Of a stretch of 40,035 bases of DNA, positions 23,388-31,664 are shown one piece after another (within the stretch, counting starts at the first letter, position 1; the number at the start of each line of letters is the position of its first letter). Location: the IMG/VR virus record IMGVR_UViG_3300008459_000122, positions 1-40,035 of that record; one strand, written 5' to 3'. The notes under the pieces were generated by a model, which was not told the origin of the DNA, ran no database searches, and saw only the letters and a program-made list of their open reading frames with translations. The DNA is from a virus. The position numbers and the translations under genes are program-made.

Positions 23388-23876
23388 CTAGAAATTCAAG
23401 ATGCAATAATCCATAGCTAAAGTACAGTTGATTTCTGCTGCAGCTTCACCTTGTGACCAATCGTAGTCTCCAAATGTTGCTGTTTTAATAAATGCACCTT
23501 TTATAATCCATTCACCAACTACGTCACCTACAGGACCTAGAACATTCATTGTGATATCTTTTTTATAGAAATCTGAATATCCATCTCTACCCGTTACTGA
23601 TTCGTGAGATAAACGCATCCATTCCATCACTGCTTGTGATCCTGCTGGAGCAATTGGATCGTATAATGATAATGTGATATCATTCCATCTAACTTTACCT
23701 TTTATTTTACGGTAAACATTAATGTGGTCAAGTGTGATTTCACCAGCATCGAATCCAGGAGCTGAAGCTTTCTTAATCATATAAGCTGGGATTCCTTCTA
23801 TATACATTATAAACCTATTTGCTACTTTTGGTTCAAAAGCCGTAAACATTATCTCATTGGGATTTAATACTGCCAT
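23388..23876 (-). CDS. Tail tube protein, gp19-like
   Basis: This 162-residue protein forms the inner tube of the contractile tail. It matches the T4 gp19/phage T4-type tube family in size and in the pattern NRFIMYIEGIPAYMIKKASAPGF, then ITLDHINVYRKIKGKVRWNDITLSLYDPI, followed by VMEWMRLSHESVTGRDGYSDFYKKDI and a GEWIIKGAFIKTATFGDYDWSQGEAAAEINCTLAMDYC ending. These strands build the beta-barrel ring. It lies downstream of the sheath gene, from which it is separated by an HNH gene, and is flanked by its own promoter-like element and strong terminator, which would allow very high expression. Confidence 0.94.
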   Translation of the reverse strand: MAVLNPNEIMFTAFEPKVANRFIMYIEGIPAYMIKKASAPGFDAGEITLDHINVYRKIKGKVRWNDITLSLYDPIAPAGSQAVMEWMRLSHESVTGRDGYSDFYKKDITMNVLGPVGDVVGEWIIKGAFIKTATFGDYDWSQGEAAAEINCTLAMDYCILNF

Positions 23877-23919
23877 GTTATATTTTTATTTTTAATTGTT
23901 ATCTAATTATTTGTTTATA

Positions 23920-23927
23920 ATAAATAT
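23920..23927 (-). promoter_or_regulatory. ATATTTAT promoter-like element before the tail tube gene
   Basis: The core lies 20 bases after the HNH stop codon and 43 bases before the tube ATG, a longer leader than most. Confidence 0.5.
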
Positions 23928-23946
23928 TAAAGAATAGAGGAAAATA

Positions 23947-24573
23947 TTATATTTTGTTTGATTTTTGTCTATTTTGAGTTTTAGTTAAAGGTTGCAAATT
24001 AGTATAATGAAAACATTGTTTTTGTTGCTCAATATCTTGCATATTAAAACTATCACAAGGTATTATATGATCCACTTCCCAATAAGAACCGTGATTACCC
24101 CAATTCATCTCCTCTTTAAATTGTTTTTCTAAATGTATTTTTACTTCTTCTAAAGAACAACCTAATAGTTTTATTATGTTAGAATCCTTATAAGTTTTAT
24201 TTTTTTTTAATACTTCATTTAATCTAGTACCTAAAATTATTCTTAATTTGAATTTGGGGTCAGTATTATAACGATTTTTTCTATAATTATTATAATATTC
24301 AGGATTGTTCTTTAAATACCTAGCAGTAGATAATCTATTCTTCTCAGGATTTATCTTCTGATAATTTGTGGTACATTTTATATGTTTTTCTCTATTTAAT
24401 TCATACCAGATTTTAGCATTGGAATTTATTTTTTCTTTATTATTAATATAGGACTTATTATTAATAAGTTTCATACATTCTCTACAAGTATTAGAATACC
24501 CATCTTCAGTTCTTTTATTTTTATTAAATAAAATATATTCTTTTTCGGATTTACAACTATTACAACATTTCAT
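23947..24573 (-). CDS. Free-standing HNH homing endonuclease between sheath and tube genes
   Basis: This 208-residue protein has an N-terminal CxxC pair (CCNSCKSE and CREC), a basic Asn/Lys/Tyr-rich middle and a C-terminal HNH core: GSYWEVDHIIPCDSFNMQ, then CFHYTNLQPLTKTQNRQKSNK. Before it lies LLGCSLEEVKIHLEKQF. It is a paralogue of the enzyme at 4631-5212, sharing the same order of motifs and long identical strings. It is inserted between the two most highly expressed tail genes, a place that is under strong purifying selection and so a good homing target. It is more AT-rich than both neighbours and carries its own ATATTTAT element and an upstream terminator. Confidence 0.9.
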   Translation of the reverse strand: MKCCNSCKSEKEYILFNKNKRTEDGYSNTCRECMKLINNKSYINNKEKINSNAKIWYELNREKHIKCTTNYQKINPEKNRLSTARYLKNNPEYYNNYRKNRYNTDPKFKLRIILGTRLNEVLKKNKTYKDSNIIKLLGCSLEEVKIHLEKQFKEEMNWGNHGSYWEVDHIIPCDSFNMQDIEQQKQCFHYTNLQPLTKTQNRQKSNKI

Positions 24574-24597
24574 GACATTATTTCGTTAGGGTTTCAT

Positions 24598-24605
24598 ATA
24601 AATAT
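24598..24605 (-). promoter_or_regulatory. ATATTTAT promoter-like element before the second HNH gene
   Basis: The core lies just after the sheath terminator and 24 bases before the HNH ATG. Confidence 0.5.
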
Positions 24606-24635
24606 GAATAAGAAAGGCTCCCTTATGGGAGCCTT
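24606..24635 (-). terminator. Rho-independent terminator after the sheath gene
   Basis: A 9-bp perfect stem (AAGGCTCCC/GGGAGCCTT) with a 4-base loop is followed on the coding strand by TTTCTTATT. The GGCTCC stem is almost the same as those at 12511 and 17663. Confidence 0.85.
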
Positions 24636-24658
24636 AATAATATTAAATAAATTGATTT

Positions 24659-26305
24659 TTATACAAAAGTCGCACCTGTTGGTGTAACATTAAAATCTAA
24701 TATAACAAACTCGGCAGTTCTTGTAGGTTGGATAAAAATCTGTCCTAACAATTGATTTCTATCTATTACATCAGCAGTATTGTTACTTTCGTCCATTACT
24801 ACTTTGTAAGAGTATAAACCTTGTCTTTGTTGAATTGATTCAAGATAAGGATTTACTTGTCTTAAGAATCTATTTCTTGTAGCGATTGTATTTTGTTCAA
24901 ACACTAAATTATCAGCAACTTGACCAATATATGATTTCAATTCAATTAACAATCTTCTAACATTAATTCTATCTAAAGCTGATGCTTTTTTCTGTAATGT
25001 TTTCTGACCATATGCTACTACACCTTGTCCAGGGAAAGTAGCGATTGAATTAACTTTTCCATCATATAAAGTATCTCTATCTGATGGAGATAATTTTCTT
25101 TCAGCTTGGATTACACTTAAACTACCTCTTGTAAATCCTGCAGGTGCGAACCATGGAGCAGAGATTCTATCATTGTAAGCAAATACACTTGGAATGATTG
25201 TTGAAGGTGGAACCCATGTTAATTTTCCAGTATTAGGAGCACTAACTTGAACCCAAGGATAGTATGCAGCAGCATAGCTACTATCAATTGCGGTAGCATT
25301 GTTAACTACAGTAGCAATTGTATCTCCTAAAGAAGACATATCAACTATAGCAATACAATCTCCTCTATCAGAAGCCATGTTAGTTAATGATGTAATTATA
25401 GCATTTCCTGTGGTAGCGCGTACTCCAGGAGTAGTAACAATATTGAATTTAAATTCATCTGTATTACCTAATAAAGAAATTGAAGATGTATAATCACTAT
25501 TAGTTAAACCATATACACCACAATTTACTCCTGTAGCTCCACCAAATGAACCACTAGCAACTACTGGTAATGATGAAGTATATTGAGGTTGTGGATTTCC
25601 ATTATTATCAAAATAATTTGGAGTAGTTAAAGATATAGATTTTACTCTTACATATCTTGATTTATTAGTGTAATCACCTGTAGTTTGAGTATATCCATTA
25701 TCTGTAGTAACAGATTGGTTACCAATTACTGCTTCAATATAGTTAGATTGGTTTGGATCTAATGATAAGTTACTCCATGATTCTAATATTACTTTAGAAT
25801 TAGGGTTATCATCTCCTCTTCTAATTAATAAATTAAATGTACCACTACCAGAACTAGAATTCGCAATTTCCCATCTTACATTGCTAGATGAACCTGATGC
25901 TAAAGTTCCGCTTACCTCAGTACCACCAGCACTATTTGCAGAAATTCCAGATGAAAGAGTTTCTAAAGAGAAACATGCTGCAGATCCTGATGCTGCTATA
26001 CTACTTGTTGCAGGAGCAAAAGCTCCACTTACTGCTCTGGTTACTAATAAAGTGCTACCTCCTTGTTGAAAGTAATTATAAGCAGAGATTGAAGTTAAGT
26101 ATTCATAAGATGCCCCACCACTAATGAAAGACCCACCAAATTTATTTAGATAGTCACTGTATGAAGTAACTAAAGTAGGTATTCTAACAGGACCTTGTAC
26201 AGTTGGACCAACAATAGCTGCACCTGCAGTTATAGGGCCCTGTGTAATTTGCGATTGGTCATTTTCTCGGATTAATAATCCTGGAGATAAAAGAGTTTCA
26301 GCCAT
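24659..26305 (-). CDS. Tail sheath protein, gp18-like
   Basis: This 548-residue protein forms the contractile outer sheath. The N-terminus has the family pattern LLSPGLLIRENDQSQITQGP, then AAIVGPTVQGPVRIPTLVTSYSDYLNKFGG. The C-terminal third has WVPPSTIIPSVFAYNDRISAPWFAPAGFTRG, a RDTLYDGKVNSIATFPGQGVVAYGQKTL segment, then ALDRINVRRLLIELKSYIGQVADNLVFEQN, the conserved polymerising core of sheath proteins. The middle (about 110-270) is Ser/Thr/Gly-rich and more variable, as in other sheath insertion domains. It is followed by a strong terminator, the HNH gene and the tube gene. The assignment is firm. Confidence 0.96.
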   Translation of the reverse strand: MAETLLSPGLLIRENDQSQITQGPITAGAAIVGPTVQGPVRIPTLVTSYSDYLNKFGGSFISGGASYEYLTSISAYNYFQQGGSTLLVTRAVSGAFAPATSSIAASGSAACFSLETLSSGISANSAGGTEVSGTLASGSSSNVRWEIANSSSGSGTFNLLIRRGDDNPNSKVILESWSNLSLDPNQSNYIEAVIGNQSVTTDNGYTQTTGDYTNKSRYVRVKSISLTTPNYFDNNGNPQPQYTSSLPVVASGSFGGATGVNCGVYGLTNSDYTSSISLLGNTDEFKFNIVTTPGVRATTGNAIITSLTNMASDRGDCIAIVDMSSLGDTIATVVNNATAIDSSYAAAYYPWVQVSAPNTGKLTWVPPSTIIPSVFAYNDRISAPWFAPAGFTRGSLSVIQAERKLSPSDRDTLYDGKVNSIATFPGQGVVAYGQKTLQKKASALDRINVRRLLIELKSYIGQVADNLVFEQNTIATRNRFLRQVNPYLESIQQRQGLYSYKVVMDESNNTADVIDRNQLLGQIFIQPTRTAEFVILDFNVTPTGATFV

Positions 26306-26342
26306 TTTTTAATTATATTTAAATTGTTTACTTTGTTTAATA

Positions 26343-26350
26343 ATAAATAT
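26343..26350 (-). promoter_or_regulatory. ATATTTAT promoter-like element before the sheath gene
   Basis: The core follows a T-rich weak terminator and lies 37 bases before the sheath ATG, with an A-rich leader. Confidence 0.55.
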
Positions 26351-26370
26351 TAAAAAAGGGTTCAAAACCT
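26351..26370 (-). terminator. Weak terminator after the 83-residue gene
   Basis: A short stem (GGTT/AACC with a 3-base loop) is followed on the coding strand by CTTTTTT. The T run is good but the stem is weak, so read-through into the sheath gene is likely. Confidence 0.4.
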
Positions 26371-26375
26371 ATATT

Positions 26376-26627
26376 TTATGAATATATTATATCTCCTTCT
26401 TTTAGATCTATTTGAACATCACCATAAGCTTCTTTTAGCTTTTTGCTAAGTTCTACCTCAATTGCAGTCAATTGCTCGTATTGAGATTTTAAATACTGTT
26501 CTTCTTTTTCAAGTTGAAGTTTTTTAAATGCTAATTGCCCTAATTGTGCAATTAAAACTTCAGATTGATTTTGAAATTTAGTTAATTCTTGTAATTCTGA
26601 TTCTTGTAACTTGCTTGGTTTAATCAT
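26376..26627 (-). CDS. Small coiled-coil phage protein
   Basis: This 83-residue protein is almost entirely a charged amphipathic helix (residues 5-68, with repeats such as LQLEKEEQYLKSQYEQL). It ends in a short segment, YGDVQIDLKEGDIIYS. Similar small proteins, about 80 residues with a coiled coil and a final YGxGxIDxxxG motif, occur in many T4-like phages of marine and Bacteroidota hosts; this is from memory. No function is known to me. It lies between the 888-residue fibre and the sheath gene. Confidence 0.68.
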   Translation of the reverse strand: MIKPSKLQESELQELTKFQNQSEVLIAQLGQLAFKKLQLEKEEQYLKSQYEQLTAIEVELSKKLKEAYGDVQIDLKEGDIIYS

Positions 26628-26649
26628 AACGTTTTTAATTATTTAGTTT

Positions 26650-29316
26650 TTATCTTATTTGTGTTGCAGTAAATATTATCGACGGACATATTGGTATATT
26701 TCCTGCTGCTGGTAGTGTTGGAAATGTTGTATTTGCTTGATTACTTTCCCATGCAAGTTCTACATAGTCTCCTGCTGAGAATGTTTTCATAAAGTTCCAA
26801 GAAGGTACTACTGAGTCATTATTTGCTGTTCGAAGTCTAGTTCCTGATTCTGGTATGTTTACTCCATTTTTCTTAAACCAAATATAAACTGTAGCTGCGG
26901 TACCTGTTTCTAATTGTGCTGAAAATTCTAAGTTATAAACTCCACCGTTTGCAAAAGTAACTCTACTTCCACTTACAACACTCACTCCTACTGCTTCATC
27001 TAGTGTGTCTAATTGAAATGAGTGAGATACGTTAGCTGATCCTGATAGGGTTGTATTGTTTTGGAATGCTCCGTAATTGTACTGTTTATTACCACCAAAG
27101 TAGAAATCACTACCACTTGCTACTTGTAGAGAGCCTGTTACTTGAAATGTTGATCCTGATGCAAATACTAAATTACTTCTACTTACATCCGATGTTCCAT
27201 TTCCAATTATAAAAGCGGATTGGGCTGATGATGATATATTATATTGTCCTTGAACATGTTGATAAGAACCCGATGCTACTGTATAATACCCTTCTGCGTG
27301 TGATGCAGTTGCAAATGCTTTTGTATATTCTCCCTCTGCGTGTGAATACTTTCCTGAAGCTGTTGTAAAGTATCCTTCTGCGTGGGATGCTCCTCCAATA
27401 GCTATTGAATACTCTCCTTCTGCGTGAGCAGAGGCTCCTGCTGCTATCGTAAATGCTCCTTCTGCGTGAGCAGCTGGTCCTGTTGTGATTGTTCCATCAC
27501 CTTCAGTGTGCGAGTAGCTTCCAATAGCTACTGTACTAACTCCTTCAGCATGTGAGTAACTTCCTGATGCTAGTGTACTACTGCCTTCTGCGTGAGACAT
27601 CCCACCTCTAGCTATAGTTTCAAAACCTTCAGCATGGGAGTATTCACCATAAGCGTAGTTGTTATTTCCTTCTGCATGTGAGTAATCTCCTATAGCCTGG
27701 CTATAATACCCTTCTGCATGTGAATAGGAGCCTGATGATATGCTATTCTGTCCTTCTGCATGTGAACCAAAACCAGCTGCTAGTGTTTCTGTACCTTCTG
27801 CGTGTGATGCCTGTCCACTTGCTATTCCATTAATTCCTTCAGCATGTGATGAGTTTCCGGATGCTACTGTATCTGCACCCTCTGCGTGTGATAGATATCC
27901 TGATGCTAATGTTCCTCCTCCTTCTGCATGTGAGTAGTCTCCTATGGATATGGTTTGAAATCCTTCGGCATGTGAGGATGATCCGGATGAAATAGTTTGA
28001 GTACCTTCAGCATGTGAAAGTAACCCTACTGCTGAAGTGCCATTACCTTCGGCGTGAGATCCGTCTCCTACTGTCTGTGTAGATAAGCCTTCAGCATGGG
28101 AATAGCTTCCTCTGGCTTCAGTGTCATATCCTTCGGCATGTGAGAAAGAGCCTGAAGAAATAGTATTAGTTCCTTCAGCATGTGAGTGTGATCCTGAGGC
28201 AAATGTATATTCTCCCTCGGCATGTGAATATAGTCCTGAGGATGTTGTGAATTGACCTTCGGCATGTGAATATGATCCTGATGATAAAGTATAGTATCCT
28301 TCAGCATGTGAGGCATTACCTAACGCTACTGTACCTACTCCTTCGGTGTGGGCTGATTCTCCTACTGAATTAGTTCCATCCCCCTCAGCATGTGAGTAAT
28401 ATCCTGTAGCTAATGTAGCATACCCCTCAGCATGTGATAAATCCCCTACTGTCCAAGAATTATAACCTTCAGCGTGTGAATAATCTCCTATTGTTCGATT
28501 TCCCCAACCTTCGGCATGTGAATATGATCCGCTGGCTTTTGTTAGATATCCTTCGGCATGAGAATATGATCCTGAGGCTATAGTATTTCTACCTTCGGCG
28601 TGCGAGCCATAACCTGATGAAGTTGTAAATAAACCCTCTGTATGAGATGCATCACCAATTGCTCTGGTGTTTGCTCCTTCGGCATGTGATGCATAACCTA
28701 AAGTTATAGTATTGCTACCTTCAGCATGTGAGTAGGGTGCTGATGATACAGCTTGACTACCTTCAGCATGTGAGTAATCTCCAGATGAGGTTGTATAAAT
28801 TCCTTCAGCGTGTGAGTAAAGTCCTGATGATGATACGGATAAACCTTGTGTTAATTGACCATTAAGGTTAAGAATAGTACCATTAAAAGTTAAATTAGAT
28901 TCTCCATTTATATTACCACCTCCAGTTGCAGTTAATAAGTAATTATTAGAGTTATTAGCTATAACTGTTGATATATTTGAAGCTGTAGCTGCAGTTTGTG
29001 CATATGAAGCTGTTCCTAATAATGAACCTGTAACTCCACTGTTGGCACTTATAGATTGAGAAACATATAATGAACCCGATAATACAACAGATCCCGTAAT
29101 GATGGCTACTGTAGCCCCTGGTATGTTGTATAACCCACTTCCGTCTCCTGAAAATGAACCAGTAAAAGTTCCATTAGTGTTACCACTAATAGATACTGAT
29201 CCAGTTATTATAATATCATTTGAGGTTGTTCCATTTAAAGCGTTTATTATCCTCAATAAATGTTCAGATCTAATTATCTGAGAAGGTGATATACCTGATG
29301 TACTAATTGTACTCAT
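26650..29316 (-). CDS. SHAEG-repeat tail fibre with C1q/TNF-like tip
   Basis: This 888-residue protein is probably a trimeric fibre. The N-terminal 160 residues hold TGSLxGTASY-type modules (TGSLLGTASYAQTAATASN) shared with other fibre genes here. Residues about 162-692 consist of 37 consecutive 14-residue repeats ending in SHAEG or SHTEG and a closing QHVQG unit, the pattern of YadA-head-like left-handed beta-rolls. A connector (AFIIGNGTSDVSRSNLVFASGS) leads to a C-terminal jelly-roll of the C1q/TNF type (about 748-888; VSHSFQLDTLDEAVGVS, then YNLEFSAQLETGTAATVYIWFKKNG), a likely receptor-binding tip. It lies at the sheath-proximal end of the fibre locus. Confidence 0.88.
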   Translation of the reverse strand: MSTISTSGISPSQIIRSEHLLRIINALNGTTSNDIIITGSVSISGNTNGTFTGSFSGDGSGLYNIPGATVAIITGSVVLSGSLYVSQSISANSGVTGSLLGTASYAQTAATASNISTVIANNSNNYLLTATGGGNINGESNLTFNGTILNLNGQLTQGLSVSSSGLYSHAEGIYTTSSGDYSHAEGSQAVSSAPYSHAEGSNTITLGYASHAEGANTRAIGDASHTEGLFTTSSGYGSHAEGRNTIASGSYSHAEGYLTKASGSYSHAEGWGNRTIGDYSHAEGYNSWTVGDLSHAEGYATLATGYYSHAEGDGTNSVGESAHTEGVGTVALGNASHAEGYYTLSSGSYSHAEGQFTTSSGLYSHAEGEYTFASGSHSHAEGTNTISSGSFSHAEGYDTEARGSYSHAEGLSTQTVGDGSHAEGNGTSAVGLLSHAEGTQTISSGSSSHAEGFQTISIGDYSHAEGGGTLASGYLSHAEGADTVASGNSSHAEGINGIASGQASHAEGTETLAAGFGSHAEGQNSISSGSYSHAEGYYSQAIGDYSHAEGNNNYAYGEYSHAEGFETIARGGMSHAEGSSTLASGSYSHAEGVSTVAIGSYSHTEGDGTITTGPAAHAEGAFTIAAGASAHAEGEYSIAIGGASHAEGYFTTASGKYSHAEGEYTKAFATASHAEGYYTVASGSYQHVQGQYNISSSAQSAFIIGNGTSDVSRSNLVFASGSTFQVTGSLQVASGSDFYFGGNKQYNYGAFQNNTTLSGSANVSHSFQLDTLDEAVGVSVVSGSRVTFANGGVYNLEFSAQLETGTAATVYIWFKKNGVNIPESGTRLRTANNDSVVPSWNFMKTFSAGDYVELAWESNQANTTFPTLPAAGNIPICPSIIFTATQIR
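27240..28830 (-). repeat. 42-bp-period coding repeats (SHAEG units) in the 888-residue fibre
   Basis: Thirty-eight in-frame units of 42 bases each encode 14 residues with a fixed HAEG end. The units differ at synonymous sites, so the array is old enough to have diverged at DNA level while the protein pattern stayed fixed. Confidence 0.9.
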
Positions 29317-29338
29317 ACTTTCAAAGTTTTATTCTCCA

Positions 29339-29346
29339 ATAAATAT
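29339..29346 (-). promoter_or_regulatory. ATATTTAT promoter-like element before the 888-residue fibre gene
   Basis: The core lies in the 70-base gap between the first glycine-rich gene and the fibre gene, 22 bases before the ATG. Confidence 0.5.
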
Positions 29347-29386
29347 TACAGTATTAGAGTTAATATTAGAAAATTGAGATTTCAGT

Positions 29387-30307
29387 TTATAGTGTTGTAA
29401 TTAATACTAACCCGTCTCCTCCGTCTCCTCCTGATCCTCCAGTACTTCTATAAGATCCACCACCGCCTCCGCCACCGCTTCCAAACGATCCTTTTCCTCC
29501 TTTACCTCCAGTTCGTCCAGCTGTAGTTGCTACACCACCACCACTTCCTCCTGTGAAGAACATTGGAATACTCATTGATAGATTGTTAGGCAGAGATGTA
29601 TATCCTGCAACTCCGTGTATTGTATCATCGGCGGCATTAATAGTTCCTGCAGGTATTGTTGGTAAGAATCCCGATCCTGTTATTAGTCCTGCTGCAAATC
29701 CAGTTCCTCCTGCAGAGCATGCTCCTCCTCCGGATGCTCCAGTGGCTATAGATGTTGGGGTTAGATTTGTTACTGTTCCTCCAGTGGTTGTTCCTGCTGT
29801 TCCATTTTGTCCAGGTTCCACATTTATTAATCCTAAGTTTCCATTAATTGTTGCTGCAAAACCCCAGATAGTTCCTGCTGTTCCTCCTGCTCCGGGGGTT
29901 GACGACCCACCTAATCCACCACCTGTAGGACCTGCTGCCCCATTTTGTAATAGTATGTTTATTGAAGCTGAATCAGGCTGATAACTTACGTATGTAAGTC
30001 CTCCTGAAGTACCTGCAGCATCTGCTACCCCACCTGCTCCTCCTTTTCCAATTAATATGTAAAGAGTATCTGGGAGGGTACATGCAAGAAATGTTGCTGA
30101 GAGGATAGCTGAGCTAGCTCCTCCTCCACCTCCTGTAGCTGTGTTAATAGCTGAGGTTCTTCCTCCACCACCTCCGCTACCTCCTCCTAATAGGAAAAAG
30201 TGTACAATATTGGCGTTTTTAGGTTTATTCCAAACCTTCCAAGTATGCCCATTACCGAGGAATAGGCTACTGTTATTTCTTACAGGTATATTGTTAACTG
30301 CACTCAT
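29387..30307 (-). CDS. Glycine-rich phage adhesin (copy 1)
   Basis: This 306-residue protein has a TWKVWNKPKNANIVHFFLLGGGSGGGGG start, a beta-strand edge leading into Gly-rich loops, and a middle section with PDTLYILIGKGGAGG. The C-terminal section is very Gly-rich (GGKGGKGSFGSGGGGGGGS and GGSGGDGGDGLVLITTL). This is the pattern of the glycine-rich domain found at the tips of tail fibres, where poly-glycine helices can form a receptor-binding sandwich. It is a paralogue of the adjacent 30311-31222 gene, with the same order of motifs. Its ATG lies 3 bases beyond the stop of that gene, so they are translated together. Confidence 0.82.
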   Translation of the reverse strand: MSAVNNIPVRNNSSLFLGNGHTWKVWNKPKNANIVHFFLLGGGSGGGGGRTSAINTATGGGGGASSAILSATFLACTLPDTLYILIGKGGAGGVADAAGTSGGLTYVSYQPDSASINILLQNGAAGPTGGGLGGSSTPGAGGTAGTIWGFAATINGNLGLINVEPGQNGTAGTTTGGTVTNLTPTSIATGASGGGACSAGGTGFAAGLITGSGFLPTIPAGTINAADDTIHGVAGYTSLPNNLSMSIPMFFTGGSGGGVATTAGRTGGKGGKGSFGSGGGGGGGSYRSTGGSGGDGGDGLVLITTL

Positions 30308-30310
30308 AGT

Positions 30311-31222
30311 TTACCAGGCTGTAATTATTACTAATCCATCACCACCTCGCCCACCTGGGCCTCCACTAGCTGTAAGTCCTGCTCCACCTCCACCACCTCC
30401 ACAGCCGTAGGCACCATTTCCTCCTGGTCCTCCAGTGCCAGCTTCCGAAGCTCCTCCACCTGCTCCCCCTGTAAAGAACATTGGTTGACTTTTTGTGGTG
30501 TTGTCTAATAGACTAGATTGATATCCTCCACTCCCCGCGCCAGCTGTTGTAGCATCCTGTGTTGCAAATCCTCCTGATACACTATTTAGGAATCCAGATC
30601 CTGATATATTACCTCCCACAAAGGCAGCACTAGTCGATGTATTTCCTCCTGATGCTCCCCCACATACAAATGTTGTAGGAATAATACTTGCTCCGGGTAC
30701 TGAAATAGCACTATTAGCCCCTGCTGTTCCGGCCGCTGCTGTAGCAAACCCTAATTGATTTAAGATATTCCCAGTCCAAGCAGTTTCTCCGGATCCACCA
30801 TTTCCTCCTCCAGAACCCGCGACAGCTACTACCGTTCCTGATCTCATTAAAATATTTAAAGATGCTGAGTTAGGTTGGACACATACAAATGATGTCATTC
30901 CTGATACTCCATTTCCTACGGTAGCACCTCCTATTCCTCCAGCTCCCCCTTGCCCAACAAGTAAGTAAAGTGTATCTGGAAGTTGTGATGCAGCAAATAG
31001 TCCTGTTGAATATCCTGCAGAACCACCACCTCCACCACCTCTCCTTGCAGCAGTTGCTAAACCTACACTTCCCGCACCACCACCTGCTCCTGCTCCTAAA
31101 CAAAATATGTTTACAAACTTGCAGTTGTTGGGTTTGTTCCATACCTGGAAGGTTGAACCACCTTTAGTATAAAATACTTGGCTGTTTGATGCACCATTAC
31201 TAATATCAAAGAAATCTACCAT
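30311..31222 (-). CDS. Glycine-rich phage adhesin (copy 2)
   Basis: This 303-residue protein mirrors its neighbour: FQVWNKPNNCKFVNIFCLGAGAGGGAG near the N-terminus, PDTLYLLVGQGGAGGIGG around residue 87, PMFFTGGAGGGASEAG and a final GGPGGRGGDGLVIITAW. The hydrophobic strand followed by Gly-rich turns and the closing LVIIxxW fit the glycine-rich tail-fibre tip domain. Two unequal copies in tandem suggest duplication followed by divergence of the exposed loops, possibly two receptor specificities. It starts after the AAAGTTATATG leader, 10 bases from the upstream stop codon. Confidence 0.82.
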   Translation of the reverse strand: MVDFFDISNGASNSQVFYTKGGSTFQVWNKPNNCKFVNIFCLGAGAGGGAGSVGLATAARRGGGGGGSAGYSTGLFAASQLPDTLYLLVGQGGAGGIGGATVGNGVSGMTSFVCVQPNSASLNILMRSGTVVAVAGSGGGNGGSGETAWTGNILNQLGFATAAAGTAGANSAISVPGASIIPTTFVCGGASGGNTSTSAAFVGGNISGSGFLNSVSGGFATQDATTAGAGSGGYQSSLLDNTTKSQPMFFTGGAGGGASEAGTGGPGGNGAYGCGGGGGGAGLTASGGPGGRGGDGLVIITAW

Positions 31223-31232
31223 ATAACTTTAT

Positions 31233-31652
31233 TTAGTATTTTCCTGCAATAGCTATACAATCATATCCTGCAGCTACTGTTGTTCCTACTGTTACATAAA
31301 TTCTATATCCTGGTGGTAATGCTACGTTTACTGGAATTTCATAGATAGATAGAGCTGTTGTTTGTGATACAGTAGTAACTGCTAATGATATTTCATCCCA
31401 TAGTGTGTTATTATCGGCTGTTGCTATATCTGAACCGTTGTTAATCCAAATTCTAGCTACAGTGGCTATATTAGTTCCTAGTGGTCTAAATCTAAGTTTT
31501 TGAAGATAACCACCATTGGTAGCATCTGCTGTAAAAATTAAATAAGAAGTTCCTGATGTTAAGTCTGTTGTGGTGTTTGCTGTTGCTATTGGAGCAGTAT
31601 TCCATTGAATATCTCCTACTCTTGTCCAAATTGGGGCTGCGTTTCCTGCCAT
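31233..31652 (-). CDS. Small beta-rich virion protein
   Basis: This 139-residue protein begins MAGNAAPIWTRVGDIQWNTAPI and continues with TTDLTSGTSYLIFTADATNGGYLQKLRFRPLG, then ATVARIWINNGSD and LPPGYRIYVTVGTTVAAG. I recall similar proteins next to tail-fibre genes in many environmental tailed phages, where they are annotated only as structural. The sequence is all-beta in character and has no signal peptide. It may be a collar, a fibre-linking protein or a fibre tip. It lies between the glycine-rich adhesins and the long collagen/SHAEG fibre. Confidence 0.68.
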   Translation of the reverse strand: MAGNAAPIWTRVGDIQWNTAPIATANTTTDLTSGTSYLIFTADATNGGYLQKLRFRPLGTNIATVARIWINNGSDIATADNNTLWDEISLAVTTVSQTTALSIYEIPVNVALPPGYRIYVTVGTTVAAGYDCIAIAGKY

Positions 31653-31664
31653 TATATTTTATTT

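Noticed and set aside
27740-31167. Several 60-140-residue frames on the plus strand or in other minus-strand frames within the fibre and glycine-rich genes
   Set aside because: They follow the base periodicity of repeat or Gly-rich genes, have biased composition and no gene-like spacing.
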